A DNA stretch of 64,000 nucleotides from Bradyrhizobium sp. Arg816 (GCF_029989365.1 NZ_JAPRAQ010000025.1:1-64000), one strand, 5' to 3'; shown: positions 26,152 through 34,166, numbered from the stretch's first letter. Notes: generated by a model from the letters alone, not told the origin. A program made the numbers and translations.

Positions 26152-26889
26152 ATGACCATCCAACACCCACGCACGGCCATCGTCACCGGCAGTTCGAAGG
26201 GCATTGGCGCCGCGGTCGCCGAGCGGCTGGCGCGGGACGGCCTCGCTGTCGTCGTCAACTATGCAAGCGGCGCTGCGCCGGCCGAGGCGCTGGTGGCGAA
26301 GATCAAGGCCGCCGGCGGGGCGGCGATTGCGGTCAAGGCCGACATCAGCAAGCTGGCTGACGTGCGCGCGCTGTTCGACGCGGCCGAGACGGCGTTCGGC
26401 GGCGTCGACGTGCTCGTCAACAATGCCGGGATCATGAAGGTCGCCCCATTGGCCCAGACCTCCGACGAGGTATGGGACCAGACCATCGCGATCAACCTCA
26501 CCGGCACCTTCTATGCGCTGCGTGAAGCGGCGAAGCGGCTGCGCGAGGGCGGCCGGATCGTCAATTTCTCGACCAGCGTGGTCGGCCTCTATCAGCCGAC
26601 CTATGCAGCTTACGCCGCGACCAAGGCCGGCATCGAGGCAATCACCCACATCCTGTCGAAGGAATTGGGGCCGAGGCGCATCACCGTCAACGCGATCGCG
26701 CCGGGCCCCGTCAACACCGAGCTGTTCCACAACGCCAACCAGCACAACATCTCGCCGATCATCGACCGGACGCCTCTCCATCGTCTCGGCGAACCCGACG
26801 ACATCGCGCGCGCGATCTCGTTCCTGGTCGGGCCCGACGGCGGCTGGATCAACGGCCAGATCCTGCGCGCCAATGGCGGCATCATCTGA
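26152..26889 (+). CDS. short-chain dehydrogenase/reductase (classical SDR)
   Basis: The 245-residue protein has all classical SDR motifs: the NAD(P) site TGSSKGIG, NNAG, the active-site Ser (NFSTSVVG) and YAATK. ITVNAIAPGPVNTELF and the C-terminal GGWINGQILRANGGII are family-typical. The ATG at 26152 follows GGGAGACCCACC. Serine after the first Gly pair and the following Lys suggest NADPH use. The substrate is unknown. It sits between an MFS exporter and a DoxX protein, and a TetR gene converges from downstream. Confidence 0.92.
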   Translation: MTIQHPRTAIVTGSSKGIGAAVAERLARDGLAVVVNYASGAAPAEALVAKIKAAGGAAIAVKADISKLADVRALFDAAETAFGGVDVLVNNAGIMKVAPLAQTSDEVWDQTIAINLTGTFYALREAAKRLREGGRIVNFSTSVVGLYQPTYAAYAATKAGIEAITHILSKELGPRRITVNAIAPGPVNTELFHNANQHNISPIIDRTPLHRLGEPDDIARAISFLVGPDGGWINGQILRANGGII

Positions 26890-26909
26890 AGCCGCATCGT
26901 CTGGAGATC

Positions 26910-27412
26910 ATGACCATGAGCGATGCGATCACGGGCGGGGCTCCGCGGCGCAGCCCCGCGTCCTGCTGTTGCCTGGCTTGCGCAATGTCTACGAGATCGC
27001 CAATCCCGTTTCCTATGCGGTTCTGCGCGTTGCCTTCGGATTGATCCTGTTCACGCACGGCTTGCCGAAACTGCTCGGCGAGTCCCACGGCGCCATGGCC
27101 AATCCGTTCGCGAGCTCCATCAATTTCATCACCAATTCATTGCATTTTCCGGCCCCGGTGGCGTTCGGCTATTTCGTGATGCTGCTGGAAACCATCGGGG
27201 CCATCATGCTCGCCGCGGGGCTGTTCACTCGCCTCGTCGCGCCGATGGTCGCCGTGCAGATGGCGATGATCTGCCTGATCCATTACCCCAAATGGGCCTG
27301 GATCGATCGCGGCATGGAGTACCCGTTCCTGATGGGCCTCGTTGCCCTGCACATGTCGTTTCGAGGCGGCGGGCGATTTTCCGCGGACCGCTTGATTGGA
27401 CGGGAGCTTTGA
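26910..27412 (+). CDS. DoxX-family membrane protein, apparent frameshift near the start
   Basis: The main frame (ending 27412) reads LRNVYEIANPVSYAVLRVAFGLILFTHGLPKLL...VAFGYFVMLLETIGAIMLAAGLFTRLVAPMVAVQMAMIC, a DoxX protein with four membrane spans. No ATG with a ribosome site exists in that frame. The ATGs at 26910 and 26916, which follow TCTGGAG and read MSDAITGGAPR, are in another frame. The total span is not a multiple of three. Either one base is missing or extra near 26940-26960 (a run of G and C repeats) or translation starts at an internal TTG/CTG. DoxX proteins are tied to redox and thiol homeostasis. Confidence 0.72.
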
Positions 27413-27446
27413 AGGCACGCCGGGCGGCCCTGCCCGCTCCCGCCGT

Positions 27447-28115
27447 TCAATCCCCCCGCACACAACGCCACAGCAGATCGGCGATCTCGGCGCGGCGCTG
27501 CGCCCTCGCCTTCGGCGAGGACATGTCGAAGGCGAATTGCGCCTCGAAGGTGTGACGGTTGGCGACCGCGAAGAAGCTCAGCGCATTCAGCGTCATGTGC
27601 AGCTCGACCGGATCGATGCCGGGCCGGATCGCACCGCAGGCCGCGCCGCGCTCCAGCACCTTGGCAATCTGGCTGATGCTCGGCTGCGTCATCTCCTTGA
27701 GCCTGCGGCTGATGGCCATGTGCCGTCCGCGATGGATGTTCTCGATGCTGACGAGGCGGACGAATTGCGGATGGTCCTGGTGGAAATCGAAGGTGAACTC
27801 GGCAAGCCGGCGGATCGCAGCCTCCGGCTCGAGCGCCTCGAGATGCAGATCCTCCTCGGCGGCGCGCATCTCCGCATAGGCCATCTCCAGCACCGCGGTG
27901 AACAGCTCTTCCTTCGAGTTGAAGTAGTAGAAGATCAGCCGCTTGGTGATGTTGGCGCGGGCGGCGATGGCGTCGGTGTTGCCGCCGGACAAGCCGTTCT
28001 CGGCGAACTCCTCGAAGGCGATGTCGAGGATCTCCTGCCGCGTCCGCTCGCGGTCACGCCGCTTGATCGGCACCGGCTTCGCCGCCCGGACGGGCTGCTT
28101 CTTCACACCTGGCAT
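27447..28115 (-). CDS. TetR-family repressor
   Basis: The N-terminal helix-turn-helix is clear: RDRERTRQEILDIAFEEFAENGLSGGNTDAIAARANITKRLIFYYFNSKEELF. The C-terminal ligand domain includes FHQDHPQFVRLVSIENIHRGRH, as in the RutR/TetR_C-type group. The start is placed at 28115 (MPGVKKQPVRAA); a GTG at 28184 is in frame but lies inside the promoter region. It is divergent from the sugar isomerase/dehydrogenase/ABC operon, and a perfect 20-bp palindrome lies in that operon's promoter. It should therefore repress that operon and probably its own gene. Confidence 0.88.
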   Translation of the reverse strand: MPGVKKQPVRAAKPVPIKRRDRERTRQEILDIAFEEFAENGLSGGNTDAIAARANITKRLIFYYFNSKEELFTAVLEMAYAEMRAAEEDLHLEALEPEAAIRRLAEFTFDFHQDHPQFVRLVSIENIHRGRHMAISRRLKEMTQPSISQIAKVLERGAACGAIRPGIDPVELHMTLNALSFFAVANRHTFEAQFAFDMSSPKARAQRRAEIADLLWRCVRGD

Positions 28116-28184
28116 CTGGCCCTTTGGTCCTTCGCGGCGGCCTGTCGCGGCCTCGCCCTTCCTCCATAGCGCAATCGCGGGCAC

Positions 28185-28213
28185 TTGACATCAATTATCC
28201 GATTGGATAATTA
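28185..28213 (+). promoter_or_regulatory. promoter of the catabolic/import operon
   Basis: TTGACA (28185-28190) and TAATTA (28208-28213) are spaced by 17 bases, a near-consensus housekeeping promoter. It lies upstream of the leader ORF at 28252 and the operon from 28329 to 33315. The stretch is AT-rich against a GC-rich background. The first operator palindrome fills the spacer and overlaps the -10. Confidence 0.65.
28193..28212. promoter_or_regulatory. perfect palindrome, likely TetR operator 1
   Basis: AATTATCC-GATT-GGATAATT is a perfect inverted repeat of 8+8 bases with a 4-base centre. It sits between and over the -35/-10 elements of the divergent operon, so a bound dimer would block RNA polymerase. 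The neighbouring TetR gene (27447-28115) is the natural candidate to bind it. Confidence 0.75.
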
Positions 28214-28215
28214 TC

Positions 28216-28235
28216 AATTAACCTATGGATTAATT
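28216..28235. promoter_or_regulatory. second, imperfect palindrome, possible operator 2
   Basis: AATTAACC-TAT-GGATTAATT resembles operator 1 (shared GGAT-AATT half site) with a different spacer. It lies just downstream of the -10, around the predicted transcription start. Two adjacent sites would allow cooperative repression. Confidence 0.5.
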
Positions 28236-28251
28236 AGGAGGGAGGAGACAC

Positions 28252-28332
28252 ATGCGCTTGATCGGCGACCGCCGCGCCAGCTCCCGACAGCAGCGACTGC
28301 CGGGAATGCCCGTGCAGGGACGCAGGCCATGA
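28252..28332 (+). CDS. 26-codon leader ORF, overlapping the sugar isomerase start
   Basis: The strongest ribosome site of the operon (GGAGGGAGGAG) is placed exactly for the ATG at 28252. The resulting 26-residue reading frame is Arg-rich (MRLIGDRRASSRQQ at its start) and ends with TGA at 28330-28332, overlapping the next gene's ATG at 28329 (ATGA). The next gene itself has no good ribosome site. This looks like a leader peptide that couples translation. Alternatively it is the shifted 5' end of a longer isomerase gene. No conserved peptide family is recognised. Confidence 0.45.
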   Translation: MRLIGDRRASSRQQRLPGMPVQGRRP

Positions 28333-29162
28333 CCGCGCTCGGCCTTGCCCACCTCACCGCGTTGGAGCTTGCGCCCACGGCGCTGGTTGCCGAGGCGGCG
28401 CGGGCCGGGTTTGCCGCCGTCGCGCTACGCTTCATCCCGGCAACCATCGACGGGCCGGCCTATCCGACGCAGGTCGGCACCGAGGCCCACCGCGCGCTGA
28501 AGCGCGTGCTTGACGGCGAGGGCGTGCGGGTCAGCGACATCGAGCTGGTCCAGCTCAAGCCCGCCATCGACATCTCCTCGCTCGCAGCCTGTCTCGAAGC
28601 CGGCGCCGATCTCGGCGCCACCGCGATCATCGCTTCGGGCGACGATCCGGATCGGTCCCGGCTCAGCGCGCGTTTCGCCGAGCTCTGTCAACTCGCCGGC
28701 TCCTTCGGCTTGCGCGTCGACCTCGAATTCATGCGCTGGCGCGCGATCGGCAATTTGGCGCAGGCCGCGGCGGTCATCCGCGACGCAGGGCAGACCAACG
28801 GCTCCATCCTGGTCGACGCGTTGCACCTGGCGCGCTCCGGCGGCCGCGCCGCCGATCTGATCCCGCTTCCCGACCATTGGCTTCGCGCCGCGCAACTCTG
28901 TGATGCCGCCGCCGAAGCGCCGGCAACGGACGCGGCCGTCATCGCCGAGGCGCGCGCGGGACGGCTACCGCCCGGCGACGGTGCTCTGCCCCTCGGCGCA
29001 CTGCTGGAGGCACTGCCCACTGATGCCGCTCTCAGCGTCGAGATGCCGTTGCCGGCGCTCGACGCAAGAGAGCGGATCGCCACGGCGTTCAATGCAACCA
29101 GGAACCTGCTCGAAGGCCACGCTCGCGGCGCCAGACGCCGCGACTGTCACGGCTGGGCCTAA
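28329..29162 (+). CDS. sugar phosphate isomerase/epimerase-like TIM-barrel protein
   Basis: The 277-residue protein starts at the ATG at 28329 inside the leader ORF stop. It has the AP-endonuclease-2/xylose-isomerase-like barrel: GLRVDLEFMRWRAIGNLAQAA with the metal-binding Glu after beta-strand 5, ILVDALHLARSGG for the DxxH strand, and VEMPLPA near the end. Members isomerise or epimerise sugars and inositols. It is followed 19 bases later by a Gfo/Idh/MocA dehydrogenase and then an ABC importer. This arrangement recalls inositol or rhizopine (mocC/mocA) catabolism. The exact substrate is unknown. Confidence 0.85.
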   Translation: MTALGLAHLTALELAPTALVAEAARAGFAAVALRFIPATIDGPAYPTQVGTEAHRALKRVLDGEGVRVSDIELVQLKPAIDISSLAACLEAGADLGATAIIASGDDPDRSRLSARFAELCQLAGSFGLRVDLEFMRWRAIGNLAQAAAVIRDAGQTNGSILVDALHLARSGGRAADLIPLPDHWLRAAQLCDAAAEAPATDAAVIAEARAGRLPPGDGALPLGALLEALPTDAALSVEMPLPALDARERIATAFNATRNLLEGHARGARRRDCHGWA

Positions 29163-29181
29163 ACCCAACGGAATGCACGAG

Positions 29182-30261
29182 ATGACAAAAATCAGGATTG
29201 GCGTGATCGGCGCGGGATTGATCGGGCGCAAGCATCTGCGCAAGCTGGCCGAGCACGGCGATTACGAGCTCGCCGGCATCGCCGATGTCAACGCCGAGCA
29301 GGTCGCAGCCGAGCAGCCCGGCGCACGCGTCTTCGCGGATTACCGGAAGCTGCTCGACGAGGCGCGGCCCGAGGCCGTGATCATCGCATCGCCCAATCAG
29401 CTCCACGCCGAGAACGGCATCGCATGCGCGCGGGCCGGCATCCATATCCTGATCGAAAAGCCGGTCACCGATACGCTCGAGACCGCCGCCGGCCTGATCG
29501 CGGAGGTCCGCAAAGCCGGCATCCGGTCGCTGGTCGGGCATCACCGTCGCCATCATAGGCAGGTGAAGGCGCTCAAGGCGCTGCTTGGCGAGGGCCGTAT
29601 CGGAGATGTCGTCGGCGTCTCGGCGATCTGGGCCACGCACAAGCCGGCCGACTATTTCAAGGCGGCGCCCTGGCGGTCGCAAGCCGGTGGCGGGCCGATC
29701 CTGATCAATCTGATCCACGAGATCGACTTCCTGCGCTTTGCGGTCGGCGAGATCGTCGCCGTGGAGGCCATCGCCGCGAACCGGCAGCGCGGCTTCGCGG
29801 TCGAGGACACCGCCGCCGCACTGCTCGAGTTCGAGAACGGCGCGCTCGGGACGTTCTTCCTCAGCGACTGCGCGGTGACGCCATGGACGATGGAACAGGG
29901 TCTCGGCGAGGCGCCGGAGTTTCCGTTCAGCGGCCAGAGCAGCTACCGCCTGATGGGCCGCCGCGGCGCGATCGAATTCCCAAGTCTCGATCAATGGACA
30001 CAGGAAGGCGGCGCGCAGGACTGGAACAGGCCGATCCGGGCGCAGGCCAATCATGCGGCGTCGATCGATCCTTACGTCGCGCAGCTCGATCATTTCCGCG
30101 ACGTGGTGCGCGGCGTGACGCCATCGCTGCAACCGGTCGAGGACGGCGCACGAAGCCTGCTGGTGACGCTCGCGATCGCAGAGGCCGCGACTGCGCGACG
30201 GCGCATCGACCTGCGCGAGCGCTACGCGGCGCTCGGGCAAGGCGAGCAGGCAACGACCTAG
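29182..30261 (+). CDS. Gfo/Idh/MocA-family oxidoreductase
   Basis: The start at 29182 (MTKIRIGVIGAGLIGRKH) gives 359 residues; an ATG at 29173 is also in frame. The Rossmann fold shows GVIGAGLIGRKH, then IIASPNQLHAENGIACARAGIHILIEKPVT with the family's EKP catalytic Lys. The C-terminal GFO_IDH_MocA domain has the GGGPILINLIHEIDFLRF stretch, whose His is the expected proton donor. It oxidises or reduces a sugar, inositol or related compound with NAD(P). Together with the upstream isomerase it forms the enzyme pair of this import operon. Confidence 0.9.
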   Translation: MTKIRIGVIGAGLIGRKHLRKLAEHGDYELAGIADVNAEQVAAEQPGARVFADYRKLLDEARPEAVIIASPNQLHAENGIACARAGIHILIEKPVTDTLETAAGLIAEVRKAGIRSLVGHHRRHHRQVKALKALLGEGRIGDVVGVSAIWATHKPADYFKAAPWRSQAGGGPILINLIHEIDFLRFAVGEIVAVEAIAANRQRGFAVEDTAAALLEFENGALGTFFLSDCAVTPWTMEQGLGEAPEFPFSGQSSYRLMGRRGAIEFPSLDQWTQEGGAQDWNRPIRAQANHAASIDPYVAQLDHFRDVVRGVTPSLQPVEDGARSLLVTLAIAEAATARRRIDLRERYAALGQGEQATT

Positions 30262-30285
30262 TCGGACAGACGCGAACGGGCCAAG

Positions 30286-30329
30286 CCACGCCAAGAGGGC
30301 GGCCCGGCCACGCCAAGAGGGCGGCCCGG
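30286..30329 (+). repeat. tandem 22-bp duplication before the permease gene
   Basis: Two identical units (CCACGCCAAGAGGGCGGCCC plus GG) lie head to tail at 30286-30307 and 30308-30329. They end just before the GGAGGGAGGAGCGAG ribosome site of the gene starting at 30343. The duplication lengthens the intergenic spacer and is probably a replication-slippage event. Confidence 0.8.
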
Positions 30330-30342
30330 AGGGAGGAGCGAG

Positions 30343-31011
30343 GTGAACTACAAGTTCGATTTCGGACCCGTGATCGAGGGCCTGCCGGAGCTACTCTGGG
30401 GCTGTGCCGGCACGCTCGGCCTGGCGCTGTCGGGCATGGTGCTGGCGCTGATCATCGGGATCGGCGGCGTGCTGCTGCGCGATTCCCGGCTCGCGCCGCT
30501 GCGCTGGCTCGTCATCGCCTTCGTCGAGGCGATCCGCAACACGCCATTCCTCGGCCAGATCTACTTCGTCTTCTTCGCGCTGCCGATGGTCGGCATCCGC
30601 CTCGATCCGACGCTGACCGCGATCATCGCGCTCGGCGTCAACGGCGGCGCCTATGCGATCGAGATCATTCGCGGCGGCGTGCAGTCGATCAACAAGGGGC
30701 AGGTCGAGGCGGGACTGGCACTCGGCCTGAGCCGGACGCTGATCTTTCGCCTGATCGTGCTGAAGCCGGCGCTGCGCGCGATTTTCCCCTCGCTGACCAG
30801 CCAGTTCATCATGCTGACGCTGACGACGAGCATCGCATCGGCGATCTCGGCCTATGAGCTGACCTCGGTCGGACAGGCGATCGAGACAAATACGTTCCGC
30901 AGCTTCGAGGTCTATGGCGTCGTCACGCTGCTCTATCTCGCGATGTCGTGGATGCTGATGCAGATGTTCGCGCGGATCAACGCGCGCTTCCTGCTCTATC
31001 CCGTGAAGTGA
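30343..31011 (+). CDS. amino-acid-type ABC transporter permease 1 (HisM/GlnP family)
   Basis: The GTG at 30343 follows GGAGGGAGGAGCGAG. The 222-residue protein has about five membrane spans and the BPD_transp_1 signature (EAIRNTPFLGQIYFVFFALP in the N-terminal half; EAGLALGLSRTLIFRLIVLKPALRAIFP for the EAA loop that docks the ATPase). It is one half of the membrane channel of a polar-amino-acid (PAAT) importer. The partner permease follows after a 9-base gap. It is co-transcribed with the isomerase and dehydrogenase genes. Confidence 0.92.
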   Translation: MNYKFDFGPVIEGLPELLWGCAGTLGLALSGMVLALIIGIGGVLLRDSRLAPLRWLVIAFVEAIRNTPFLGQIYFVFFALPMVGIRLDPTLTAIIALGVNGGAYAIEIIRGGVQSINKGQVEAGLALGLSRTLIFRLIVLKPALRAIFPSLTSQFIMLTLTTSIASAISAYELTSVGQAIETNTFRSFEVYGVVTLLYLAMSWMLMQMFARINARFLLYPVK

Positions 31012-31020
31012 GGACGGCGC

Positions 31021-31662
31021 ATGGACAAGAACCAGTTCCTGTTCCTGCTCAGCGGCCTGAAATGGACGCTGGCGCTGTCCGCGATCGGCTTCGCGCTCGG
31101 CTCGGTCGCCGGCCTCGGCGTCGCGCTGGCACGTACGTCGGGCCGGCGCTGGCTCGAACGCGGCGCGGCCGCCTACATCGCGCTGTTCCAGGGCACGCCG
31201 CTGCTGATGCAGCTGTTCGTCGTCTATTACGGGCTCGCGCTCGCCGGGCTGAAGCTCGATCCCTGGGTCTCCGTCTCGATCGGCTTCACCCTGCATGCCG
31301 GCGCCTTTCTCGGCGAGATCTGGCGCGGCTCGATCGAAGCGGTGCCGCGCGGCCAGGTCGAGGCCGCCAAGGCGCTCAGCCTCGGCTATCTCGACCGGAT
31401 GAAGGATGTCGTGCTGCCGCAGGCGATCCGCATCTCGCTGCCCGCGACGATCGGGTTCCTGGTGCAGCTGATCAAGGGCACCTCGCTTGCCGCCATCATC
31501 GGCTTCACCGAGCTGATGCGCGCCGGGACCATCGTCTCCAACCAGAACTTCAAGCCGCTGCTCGTGCTCGGCCTGGTCTGCGCGCTCTATTTCGCGCTGT
31601 GCTGGCCGCTTTCGCTCTATGGCGCGTGGCTGGAGCGGCGGCTCGTCACCGCCGCACGATGA
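31021..31662 (+). CDS. amino-acid-type ABC transporter permease 2
   Basis: The 213-residue protein has the same architecture as permease 1: FQGTPLLMQLFVVYYGLAL, IWRGSIEAVPRGQVEAAKALSLGYLDRMKDVVLPQAIRISLP (the EAA loop) and GTSLAAIIGFTELMRAG. It is the second membrane half of the PAAT importer. The family signature is complete and the length is normal. The binding-protein gene follows 22 bases downstream. Confidence 0.93.
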   Translation: MDKNQFLFLLSGLKWTLALSAIGFALGSVAGLGVALARTSGRRWLERGAAAYIALFQGTPLLMQLFVVYYGLALAGLKLDPWVSVSIGFTLHAGAFLGEIWRGSIEAVPRGQVEAAKALSLGYLDRMKDVVLPQAIRISLPATIGFLVQLIKGTSLAAIIGFTELMRAGTIVSNQNFKPLLVLGLVCALYFALCWPLSLYGAWLERRLVTAAR

Positions 31663-31684
31663 GGAATTCAACACAGAGGAGGGA

Positions 31685-32530
31685 ATGATGACCAAGAGCA
31701 GGACAACCCGGTTCAATCGCCGCCACATGCTGGCGCTCGGCGCCGCCGCGATCGCCTCGCCGTTCGTGTTGTCGCGCGCCGCCTACGCGGTGACGCCTTC
31801 GGAGATCAAGGCGCGCGGCAAGGTGCTGATCGGGATCCAGGGCGACAATCCGCCCTGGGGGTTCGTCAATTCCTCGGGCAAGCAGGAGGGCCTCGATGCC
31901 GACCTGTCCGAGCTGTTCGCAAAAGAGCTCGGCGTAGCCACAGAATTCACACCGCTGGCCGTCGCCAATCGCATCCCGGCGCTGACGTCGGGACGCGTCG
32001 ACATCCTGTTTGCGACCATGGCGATGCTGCCCGAGCGCGCCAAGGCGGTGCAGTTCTCGAAGCCCTATGGCGCCAACATCATCACCTTCATCGCGCCGAA
32101 GGAGATGGAGATCAAATCGCCGGCCGACATGGGCAAATACGTCATCGGCGTCGCGCGCGGCAGCGTGCAGGACACCGACGTGACCAAGGCAGCGCCGCCC
32201 GGCACCACCATCCGCCGCTTCGACGGCGATGCGCCGACCATGCAGGCGCTGCTGTCCGGGCAGGTGCAGGCGGTGGGCGGCAACATCTTCTACGTTCCAC
32301 GCCTCAACGAATCCAAACCCGGCACTTACGAGAACAAGCTCGAATTCACCAAACTCTATAACGGCGCCTGCACGCGGCTCGGCGAGAAGGAGATCAACGC
32401 CTTCGTCAACGGCTTCATCGACAATATCATCGCCAGCGGTGAATGGGCCAGGATCTATCCGAAGTGGATGAACAACCCGCTGCCGGCCTTTCCCGACAGC
32501 ATTCCCGGAATCCCCTTCACCGTCAGCTAA
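31685..32530 (+). CDS. periplasmic substrate-binding protein (SBP_bac_3, PAAT importer)
   Basis: The 281-residue protein starts at 31685 or 31688, right after GAGGAGGG. The N-terminus (NRRHMLALGAAAIASPFVLSRAAYA) is a twin-arginine-like signal peptide. The SBP_bac_3 fold shows KARGKVLIGIQGDNPPWGFV, GLDADLSELFAKELG, LTSGRVDILFATMAMLPERAKAVQFSKPY and GVARGSVQDTD. It collects the substrate in the periplasm for the two permeases. SBP_bac_3 proteins bind amino acids, opines and related amines. An opine- or inosamine-like ligand would match the enzymes of the operon, but this is inference. Confidence 0.92.
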   Translation: MMTKSRTTRFNRRHMLALGAAAIASPFVLSRAAYAVTPSEIKARGKVLIGIQGDNPPWGFVNSSGKQEGLDADLSELFAKELGVATEFTPLAVANRIPALTSGRVDILFATMAMLPERAKAVQFSKPYGANIITFIAPKEMEIKSPADMGKYVIGVARGSVQDTDVTKAAPPGTTIRRFDGDAPTMQALLSGQVQAVGGNIFYVPRLNESKPGTYENKLEFTKLYNGACTRLGEKEINAFVNGFIDNIIASGEWARIYPKWMNNPLPAFPDSIPGIPFTVS

Positions 32531-32541
32531 GGGAGAGTGCC

Positions 32542-33315
32542 ATGTCGGTCGCAGCCAAGTCGGTCGCAATCACGGCGGACACGATGATCGCGATGCGCGG
32601 TGTCAACAAATGGTACGGCACGTACCAGGTGCTGACCGACATCAACCTGGCGGTCCGTGCAAGCGAGAAGATCGTGCTGTGCGGGCCGTCCGGGTCAGGC
32701 AAATCCACCCTGATCCGCTGCATCAATGCGCTGGAGAGTTACCAGAAGGGCGAGATCGTCGTCGACGGCGTCCATCTGGGCAGCCAAGGCAAGGCCGTCG
32801 ATGCGGTGCGCCGCGAGGTCGGCATGGTGTTCCAGCAATTCAACCTGTTCCCGCACATGACGGTGCTGGAGAACTGCACGCTGGCGCCGATCCGCTCTCG
32901 CGGCATTCCGCGCCCGGCGGCGGAGGAGACCGCGCGGCGGCTGCTCGACCGTGTGAAAATCCTCAACCAGGCGGACAAATACCCGGCGCAATTGTCCGGC
33001 GGCCAGCAGCAGCGCGCGGCGATCGCCCGGGCGCTGTGCATGGAGCCCAAAGTGATGCTGTTCGACGAGCCGACCTCGGCGCTCGACCCCGAAATGGTCA
33101 AGGAGGTGCTCGACACCATGATCGGGCTTGCGACCGACGGCATGACCATGATCTGCGTCACCCATGAAATGGGCTTCGCCCGGCAGGTCGCCGACCGCGT
33201 GATCTTCATGGCGGAGGGACGGATCGTCGAGGAGGCGGAGCCGGAAATCTTCTTCAAGGCCCCGCAGCACGAGCGCACCAAAAAATTCCTCGGCGAAATT
33301 CTGCCGCATCATTGA
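32542..33315 (+). CDS. amino-acid-type ABC transporter ATP-binding protein (GlnQ/HisP family)
   Basis: The start at 32542 follows AAGGGAGAGTGCC. The 257-residue protein has Walker A GPSGSGKST, Q-loop (VFQQFNLFPHMTVLENC), signature LSGGQQQR, Walker B VMLFDEPTSALDP and the switch His (CVTHEMGFARQVADR). It powers the PAAT importer encoded just upstream. It is the last gene of the operon that begins at 28252. All critical residues are present. Confidence 0.95.
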   Translation: MSVAAKSVAITADTMIAMRGVNKWYGTYQVLTDINLAVRASEKIVLCGPSGSGKSTLIRCINALESYQKGEIVVDGVHLGSQGKAVDAVRREVGMVFQQFNLFPHMTVLENCTLAPIRSRGIPRPAAEETARRLLDRVKILNQADKYPAQLSGGQQQRAAIARALCMEPKVMLFDEPTSALDPEMVKEVLDTMIGLATDGMTMICVTHEMGFARQVADRVIFMAEGRIVEEAEPEIFFKAPQHERTKKFLGEILPHH

Positions 33316-33368
33316 AGCCGTGCCGGCGCAGCACGACGGCGGACCGGTGTCCACCCTTGCCGGACGCC

Positions 33369-34166
33369 TCAAGCCTCTACCCGATACAGCCTCCACCGCT
33401 CCGGCACGCCCTTGAGCTGGTGCATGCCGTGATCCCTGAAGCTGATCGTCGATTGCGCCTTCAGCAAATCCTTGACCGCGCTCGAGACCAACACTTCGCC
33501 GGCCCGCGCTTTCGCGGCGACGCGGGTGCCGATATGGAAGGCGAGACCGACCATTTCGCCGCCGCTGATCGTGTACTCGCCCGCATGCAGGCCGACCCTG
33601 ATCTCTAGCCCCAGCGTGCGCACGGCCTTCTGGATCGCGGTCGCGCAGCTGATCCCGGCAGCCGGCGCCTTGAACGTCGCCAGCACGCCGTCGCCCGTCG
33701 TCACGACTTCCTTTCCGCGCGAGCTCTTCAGCTCCTTGCGGACGGCTGCGTAATAGTGGCCCATCACCTTGGTCCAGCGCGCATCGCCGAGCTTCGCGGC
33801 CTTTGCGGTGGAGCCGACGATATCCACGATCAGGATGGTGGCGAGCGCCTGCTTGAGATCGGTGCCGCGCTCGGCGGATCGGCGCTGGAGCGCGATAACT
33901 CCGGCCAGCGGCTCATAGCGATGGCTACGTCGCCGCCCGATCGCGGCCTTTGCGTAATCCTGGGCACGTTGCGCCGTGCCGCACCGAATCGTCTTCTCCT
34001 GCGGCGTGCGCGTCCAGTAGACCTTGCGCCCGGCGCCGGTGCCTTGGACCTCCACGGCGCCCCACTTCAGGAAAACCGCCGAGCCGACGCGCCTGACACA
34101 CCACGCCTTCGACGTGTATCCCGATACGTTCGACTGATGGACTCCGATGCGAAGGAATTTTGGCAT
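33369..34166 (-). CDS. class III adenylate/guanylate cyclase with N-terminal WGR-like region
   Basis: The start at 34166 gives 265 residues; the frame extends upstream without a supported start. The C-terminal cyclase domain (from ~residue 105) shows ILIVDIVGSTAKAAKLGD with the first metal Asp, VTTGDGVLATF with the second, and RVGLHAGEY. Residues 15-85 (KAWCVRRVGSAVFLKWGAVEVQG...) resemble a WGR domain by eye, with low certainty. It is the last gene behind four tiny genes on the same strand (34256-35166), with an 89-base gap. It should make cAMP or cGMP in response to an unknown signal. Confidence 0.85.
   Translation of the reverse strand: MPKFLRIGVHQSNVSGYTSKAWCVRRVGSAVFLKWGAVEVQGTGAGRKVYWTRTPQEKTIRCGTAQRAQDYAKAAIGRRRSHRYEPLAGVIALQRRSAERGTDLKQALATILIVDIVGSTAKAAKLGDARWTKVMGHYYAAVRKELKSSRGKEVVTTGDGVLATFKAPAAGISCATAIQKAVRTLGLEIRVGLHAGEYTISGGEMVGLAFHIGTRVAAKARAGEVLVSSAVKDLLKAQSTISFRDHGMHQLKGVPERWRLYRVEA

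Noticed and set aside
28185..28328. in-frame upstream extension of the sugar isomerase from a TTG at 28185
   Set aside because: It would begin on the -35 box and run through the operators; the ATG at 28329 with leader overlap fits better.
30391..31728. 445-codon minus-strand frame, very rich in Asp, Arg, Gln and Glu
   Set aside because: It is antisense to two permease genes, and the composition is the mirror of hydrophobic codons on the other strand.
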